8,051 nt of DNA from contig DOMY01000141.1 in NCBI GenBank assembly GCA_003509785.1, positions 7,296 to 15,346 on the forward strand, in the 5' to 3' direction. The position numbers and the translations under genes were made by a program. This document shows positions 4,575 through 8,051 of the stretch, one piece after another (the first letter of the stretch is position 1; each line of letters opens with the position of its first letter). The DNA comes from Gemmobacter sp. (GTDB lineage Bacteria; Pseudomonadota; Alphaproteobacteria; Rhodobacterales; Rhodobacteraceae). The notes below the pieces were generated by a model. That model saw only the letters and a list, made by a program, of their open reading frames with translations, was not told the DNA's origin and searched no databases.

Positions 4575-6272
4575 TCACTTTACCAGATAGGGGCGGCCAC
4601 GCCGCGTTGTGGTGGGGCGCGGGTCGTCGCCCGCCGGAAAATCGCCCATCAGCACCGGCTGCATCCCCTGATTGCGCAGGTTCTGCAGGAACTGGCCGAA
4701 GCCTGCCAGATCGGCCATGCGCGGCGCCTCTGTCAGGCGGCGGCCGGCACGCGGGTTGATCTCGTCCAGGATATCCTGCAGCGGGGTCATCGGGTCTTCG
4801 ACGAATTCGGCCAGAGACCAGATCCGCAGCCGGGCCTTGACCGCGGGCAGGCGCAGCAGATCCACCTGCGCGGCTTCGATCTTTTGCAGGCGCGCGGCCT
4901 CTTTGCGGATTTCGGGGAAATCGAGGCTGGCACGGAACAGGGGCACCGCCCAGGCGCCGGTGATGACGGAAATCTGCGCCTGTGGATCGCGCATCAGAAA
5001 GGGCAGGATCTTCTGGCTGTCGGCGGGGCCGTATTGAAAGCACTGCCGTTCGCCGCGGGTGTTCCACAGCAGGTTGGTCAGAAAGCTGCGCGGGTTGTAA
5101 TCGCGCAAGGCGGCACTGTCACTGAGCGCGCCATTGTAGCTGGTATCGCCCCCGGCGAATTCGACCCGGGCGGGGGCAAAGAGATGGCCATGCACCCGCA
5201 CCCCGGCGGCCTTGCCCAGCCAGGTTTCGAAATTTTCGAACAGGTCGGAAAAGCCCTGAAACACCGAATAGGGGGCGGCGGACATGGCATTTTCCCAAGC
5301 GGGATTGGGGAAACGGCTTTGCATGTACAGCCCGGCGCGGCCCTTGGTGCGGCGTTCCACCGCGCGGGCGAACAACCGGTCGATCTTGCCGGGGTTGGGT
5401 TCGGCGGCCTGCTGCGCCCCGGCATGGGGCGACAGGAAGGCGCGATACAGCCGATCCGCCTGAGGCCAGACCTTGCGCGCCACGAAGCAATCGGATTTGC
5501 GCAGAAGCTGCAGGTGATCATCGTAGAAGATATGCGGTTTGCCCTGAAAATCGAATTTGTGCAGCGTGAGCGAGCGGCTTTCGATCCGGGTGGACACCAG
5601 CCGCACCAGCGTTTGAAAATAGCTTTCATCCGGGATCCAGACGCGTTGAAAGTAACGGTCGAATTCGGCACGGCGGGGATGTTGCAGGATCGCGGTCAGG
5701 CTTTCGCGGGTCAGGCACCACCACTGGCTGCCCAGATGCGGGGCCAGCCCCGCCGGGATGCGACGGCGAAAGCCGACGCGGCGTTGCAGGCGCACATAAT
5801 CATCGAACAGCCGCCGGTTCTTGCGCCAGGAAAACGGAAAGCGCAGGGTGAAGCGTTCGATGTTCAGGCCCCCCACCGTCCATCCCACATCTTCGGTGGT
5901 GACGCTTTCGATGAAATCGGTGCCCGGCCGCGCCGCCAGATAGGCGGCGAGTTCGCTGACCGGGCGAAGCGGCAGGCAAGAGCCGGAGGCGAGGCAGACA
6001 TGGGACACCTGCGGGAAATCACGCAGCATCAGCTCTGCCGCGGCCTGCGTTGCGGCGACCAGCCCCCAGGTGCCCCATTCACAGGCAAAGCGCGGGGCAA
6101 AGCGGATATCGGCCTCGCCCGCCAGATCCCGGGTGAATTTGCGGTAGGTGGCGGCTTTGACCCGGCGGTCGACATGGATCACCACGGGGCAGCCCTGCCG
6201 GGACCAGTGCCGCGCCACCTGCGCCGCACGGTCAAAGGCGGTGTGGCAGAGCATGACAAAGCCGACGCTCAT
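4575..6272 (-). CDS. Core-2/I-branching (GT14-type) glycosyltransferase with long C-terminal extension
   Basis: The N-terminal part (about 1-250) resembles Core-2/I-branching beta-1,6-N-acetylglucosaminyltransferases (Pfam Branch, GT14). It shows FVMLCHT near the start, VIHVDRR (31-37), EWGTWGLVAATQAAAELML (65-83), HVCLASGSCLPLRP (91-104, the position of the LISGQDYPL-like motif), GSQWWCLTRE (181-190) and IPDESYFQTLV (213-223). Glu216 of the latter is the candidate catalytic base. Residues about 260-565 are an extra region with NPRSFLTNLLWNTRGE (393-408) and ISVITGAWAVPLF (434-446). From memory this matches the DUF5927 region attached to such enzymes in Rhodobacterales; its role is unknown. 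ATG 6272 lies 13 bases after the previous stop, with AAGGTG at 6287-6282 as ribosome-binding site. No signal or membrane anchor is seen, so a cytoplasmic or peripheral enzyme is likely, unlike the Golgi-anchored animal relatives. Donor and acceptor are not known. Confidence 0.82.
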   Translation of the reverse strand: MSVGFVMLCHTAFDRAAQVARHWSRQGCPVVIHVDRRVKAATYRKFTRDLAGEADIRFAPRFACEWGTWGLVAATQAAAELMLRDFPQVSHVCLASGSCLPLRPVSELAAYLAARPGTDFIESVTTEDVGWTVGGLNIERFTLRFPFSWRKNRRLFDDYVRLQRRVGFRRRIPAGLAPHLGSQWWCLTRESLTAILQHPRRAEFDRYFQRVWIPDESYFQTLVRLVSTRIESRSLTLHKFDFQGKPHIFYDDHLQLLRKSDCFVARKVWPQADRLYRAFLSPHAGAQQAAEPNPGKIDRLFARAVERRTKGRAGLYMQSRFPNPAWENAMSAAPYSVFQGFSDLFENFETWLGKAAGVRVHGHLFAPARVEFAGGDTSYNGALSDSAALRDYNPRSFLTNLLWNTRGERQCFQYGPADSQKILPFLMRDPQAQISVITGAWAVPLFRASLDFPEIRKEAARLQKIEAAQVDLLRLPAVKARLRIWSLAEFVEDPMTPLQDILDEINPRAGRRLTEAPRMADLAGFGQFLQNLRNQGMQPVLMGDFPAGDDPRPTTTRRGRPYLVK

Positions 6273-6285
6273 CCCTGCAGCACCT

Positions 6286-7296
6286 TCATGCCCAGTTTCC
6301 TTTCGACATCAGCCCCAGAATCTCCAGCTGGCGCCAGTTGATGTATTTCTCGCTCCACTTGCACCACAGATCGGGGCTGGCCTGCAGGCCGTCGCGGTAG
6401 GCGCGGTATTCATGGCTGGCGGCATAATGCTGGCCGCGCGTCATTTCCTCTTCGGCCTTGGCGGCGAAAGTGTCGATGAATTTGGCATGAAGCAGCACGC
6501 CCGAGGCCTTTTCGCCCCCCCATTCGTCATAGACGAGGTTCAGCCCGCGCGGCAGCAGCATATGGGTCGAGCTGACATAGGCATAATCGCGGTGCCATTT
6601 CACCAGCGGGATCTTGTTCAGCGCAGGCGCGCGTTCTGGCAGATCGGGAAAGAACACGCGGGCGCGCGGCCCCCCCTGAATCCACAGGTTGCCATAGCGG
6701 CTGTTGCGGGTGATCGCGTAATTTCCACTGTCGAACCAGCTGGCAATCTCGAACGGGTCTTGCCCCTCGCGGTAGGGTTGGGCGCTGATCGGGCCGCGGG
6801 GATACATATCCAGCAGCATGGCGGGAAAGCTTTTGATCGAGCTGGCAACAAGCCAGTCTGTCAGGGCCCGCAGGGGCCGGGTATCGCAGAACGGGTAGAC
6901 GAAGAATTCATCCGGATCGACAACCAGCGTCCAGTGGCCATGGCCATGGCGCATCTGCAGCCAATTCAGCCAATCCACCCCGAAGCGGGCGCGTTTATAG
7001 CTGGCGCCCGTGGTCCAGAGCGACACATCCGGCTGTTCTGCCAGATATTCGCGCGAGCCATCGTCGCTGCCATTGTCCACGATCAGGAAATGATTGATGC
7101 CCAGGGCGCGATAGTATTGCAGAAAATACGGCAGGCGGATCTTTTCGTTGCGCAGGGTGGAAAACAGCAGGATCGCGCCGGGACGGATATCGCCCACGCG
7201 GCTGACCATCGGCGCCAGTTCGCGCCGCTTGCGGAAGGCGCGGATGCGCCAGCGTTTGCGCGCCAGCCGCAGCCCGTATGTGGAAAGAATACCCAA
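6286..7296 (-). CDS. GT2-like glycosyltransferase (Glyco_tranf_2_4 type)
   Basis: This is a GT-A fold glycosyltransferase of the group with the N-terminal signature FSTLRNEKIRLPYFLQYYR (45-63) followed by INHFLIVDNGSDDGSREYL (67-85), typical of Pfam Glyco_tranf_2_4 proteins. The candidate metal/nucleotide-sugar motif is VVDPDEFFVYP (126-136). Conserved-looking blocks further on are NLWIQGGPRARVFFP and LNKIPLVKWHRDYAYVSSTH (about 226-245). The first about 27 residues are strongly basic (RKRWRIRAFRKRREL) and might bind membrane lipid head groups; there is no membrane segment. The start is a TTG at 7296: an in-frame stop at 7323-7321 and the absence of any ATG or GTG between leave only this codon or the internal ATG at Met30. 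The basic N-terminus beginning MGILSTY looks like the family's usual start, so I kept TTG. The sugar transferred is unknown. Gap to the next gene is 13 bases. Confidence 0.82.
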   Translation of the reverse strand: MGILSTYGLRLARKRWRIRAFRKRRELAPMVSRVGDIRPGAILLFSTLRNEKIRLPYFLQYYRALGINHFLIVDNGSDDGSREYLAEQPDVSLWTTGASYKRARFGVDWLNWLQMRHGHGHWTLVVDPDEFFVYPFCDTRPLRALTDWLVASSIKSFPAMLLDMYPRGPISAQPYREGQDPFEIASWFDSGNYAITRNSRYGNLWIQGGPRARVFFPDLPERAPALNKIPLVKWHRDYAYVSSTHMLLPRGLNLVYDEWGGEKASGVLLHAKFIDTFAAKAEEEMTRGQHYAASHEYRAYRDGLQASPDLWCKWSEKYINWRQLEILGLMSKGNWA

Positions 7297-7332
7297 ATCC
7301 GTTGCCCTGCCCGTGTCTTTTCACCGGCTTTA

Positions 7333-8051
7333 TCAGATGCTGTTTAAGACCGCATTGAAATGTTGGCCCCAATCCGGGGGCTGCCACCTGTGCCCTGCCT
7401 GTTCCGGCGGCTTGACTGCCGCCTGCATGATTGTTTCCAGCCAAGCGTAATCATCGTGAACCGGCAGGTAAACCGGATAGTCGCCCAGGATTTCTTGCAG
7501 TACCGGCAGCGGATTGGCGATCACCGGGCAGCCCAGGGCTGCCGCTTCGGCGGGGGGCAGGCCAAAACCTTCGGCAAAGCTGGGAAACAGCAGCGCCCGC
7601 GCGCCCTGCAGCAGCGAGATCAGGGCGCCATCGGGCAGGCCCTGCGCCTCGATCACGCCCGGGGGGCGGGTATCCAGCCTGCGAAAGACGGCATCGTTGT
7701 TCCAGCCGCGGCCCCCCGCGATGACCAGTTGGGGCAGACGGTCGGGCGGCAGGCGGCTGGCCAGCGTCTGCCACAGATCCAGCAGGAAGGCGTGGTTCTT
7801 GCGCGGTTCGATGGTGCCGATGGCGATGAACCAGGGACGTGAGGGATCAAATCCCGGCAGGGCCACGGGGGCGGCGGGGGCCAAAGTGATGCCCAGCGGC
7901 GCCACGATCCCCGGCGGCACGCGGCCCAGCCGGGCCAGCTGTGCCTCGGTCCGCTGCCGGGCATCGCGGGTGGTGTGGATCACCAGATCGGCATGATCAG
8001 CGACGGCGGCCATCTTGCGGGCAAAGACGGCAGGGATGCCGGGGCGGGTGA
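7333..8051 (-). CDS. GT4-type glycosyltransferase, 5' end outside window
   Basis: This is the C-terminal part of a GT-B fold glycosyltransferase (Glycosyl transferases group 1, GT4). Visible motifs are FIAIGTIEPRKNHAFLLDLW (nucleotide-binding domain start), LVIAGGRGWN, and the donor-binding block ARALLFPSFAEGFGLPPAEA with the E-x7-E pair, followed by AAALGCPVIANPLPVLQEIL. An ATG at 8013 could be read as a start, but the frame stays open to the window edge and translates as TRPGIPAVFARKM, which fits the acceptor-side N-terminal domain of such enzymes. The ATG is therefore internal and the gene is cut by the window, with roughly the last 239 residues visible. It is the most upstream visible member of the minus-strand glycan cluster, 36 bases before the GT2-like gene. 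Sugar specificity cannot be told; the sequence resembles mannosyl/rhamnosyl-type GT4 enzymes only in general terms. Confidence 0.88.
   Translation of the reverse strand, partial: TRPGIPAVFARKMAAVADHADLVIHTTRDARQRTEAQLARLGRVPPGIVAPLGITLAPAAPVALPGFDPSRPWFIAIGTIEPRKNHAFLLDLWQTLASRLPPDRLPQLVIAGGRGWNNDAVFRRLDTRPPGVIEAQGLPDGALISLLQGARALLFPSFAEGFGLPPAEAAALGCPVIANPLPVLQEILGDYPVYLPVHDDYAWLETIMQAAVKPPEQAGHRWQPPDWGQHFNAVLNSI

Noticed and set aside
4413..6341. A 642-codon open frame on the plus strand, longer than the gene it overlaps.
   Set aside because: It lies antisense to the GT14-like gene, whose motifs are intact. Its translation is rich in Gly, Ala, Gln, Arg and His with no recognisable domain, as expected for the mirror frame of a GC-rich gene.
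6148..7347. A 399-codon plus-strand open frame.
   Set aside because: It is antisense to the GT2-like gene and to the start of the GT14-like gene; its product has no recognisable family and the sense frames carry clear motifs.
8011..8013. ATG at 8013 on the minus strand as the start of the GT4-type gene.
   Set aside because: The frame remains open to the window end with family-like sequence, and the remaining protein would lack almost the whole N-terminal domain of a GT-B enzyme.

Overview
The window looks like chromosomal DNA of an alphaproteobacterium, most likely of the Rhodobacterales (Rhodobacter/Paracoccus-like). This rests on high GC with strong G/C third-position bias, on the protein sequences themselves, and on the gene order lptC-lptA-lptB-hpf-ptsN. 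No taxonomic search could be run. There are no rRNA or tRNA genes, insertion sequences, CRISPR arrays or other mobile elements that I can support.

Left part, plus strand (about 1-3153): a tight lptC-lptA-lptB block (about 4-1848) encodes the inner-membrane anchor, periplasmic bridge and cytoplasmic ATPase of the lipopolysaccharide export machine. A 233-base gap follows. It holds a short hairpin plus T-run after lptB and a probable promoter and 5' leader for the next unit. That unit is hpf (long-form ribosome hibernation factor) and ptsN (EIIA of the nitrogen-type phosphotransferase system). In many proteobacteria rpoN (sigma-54) lies between lptB and hpf; here it is absent.

Right part, minus strand (3185-8051, read from right to left): four closely packed genes run convergently towards ptsN. 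In transcription order they are a GT4-type glycosyltransferase (5' end beyond the window), a GT2-like glycosyltransferase, a Core-2/I-branching (GT14-type) glycosyltransferase with a large extra C-terminal region, and a double-domain sulfotransferase-like protein. Gaps are 36, 13 and 1 bases, so they are probably one operon whose promoter lies right of the window. The set suggests assembly and possible sulfation of a surface or secreted glycan of unknown structure. This is the part most likely to represent a functionally undescribed system.

The two blocks meet tail to tail around 3154-3184, where GC-rich inverted repeats may act as a shared termination zone. Several very long open frames on the plus strand from 3323 to 7347 are antisense shadows of the glycan genes and are not reported as genes.
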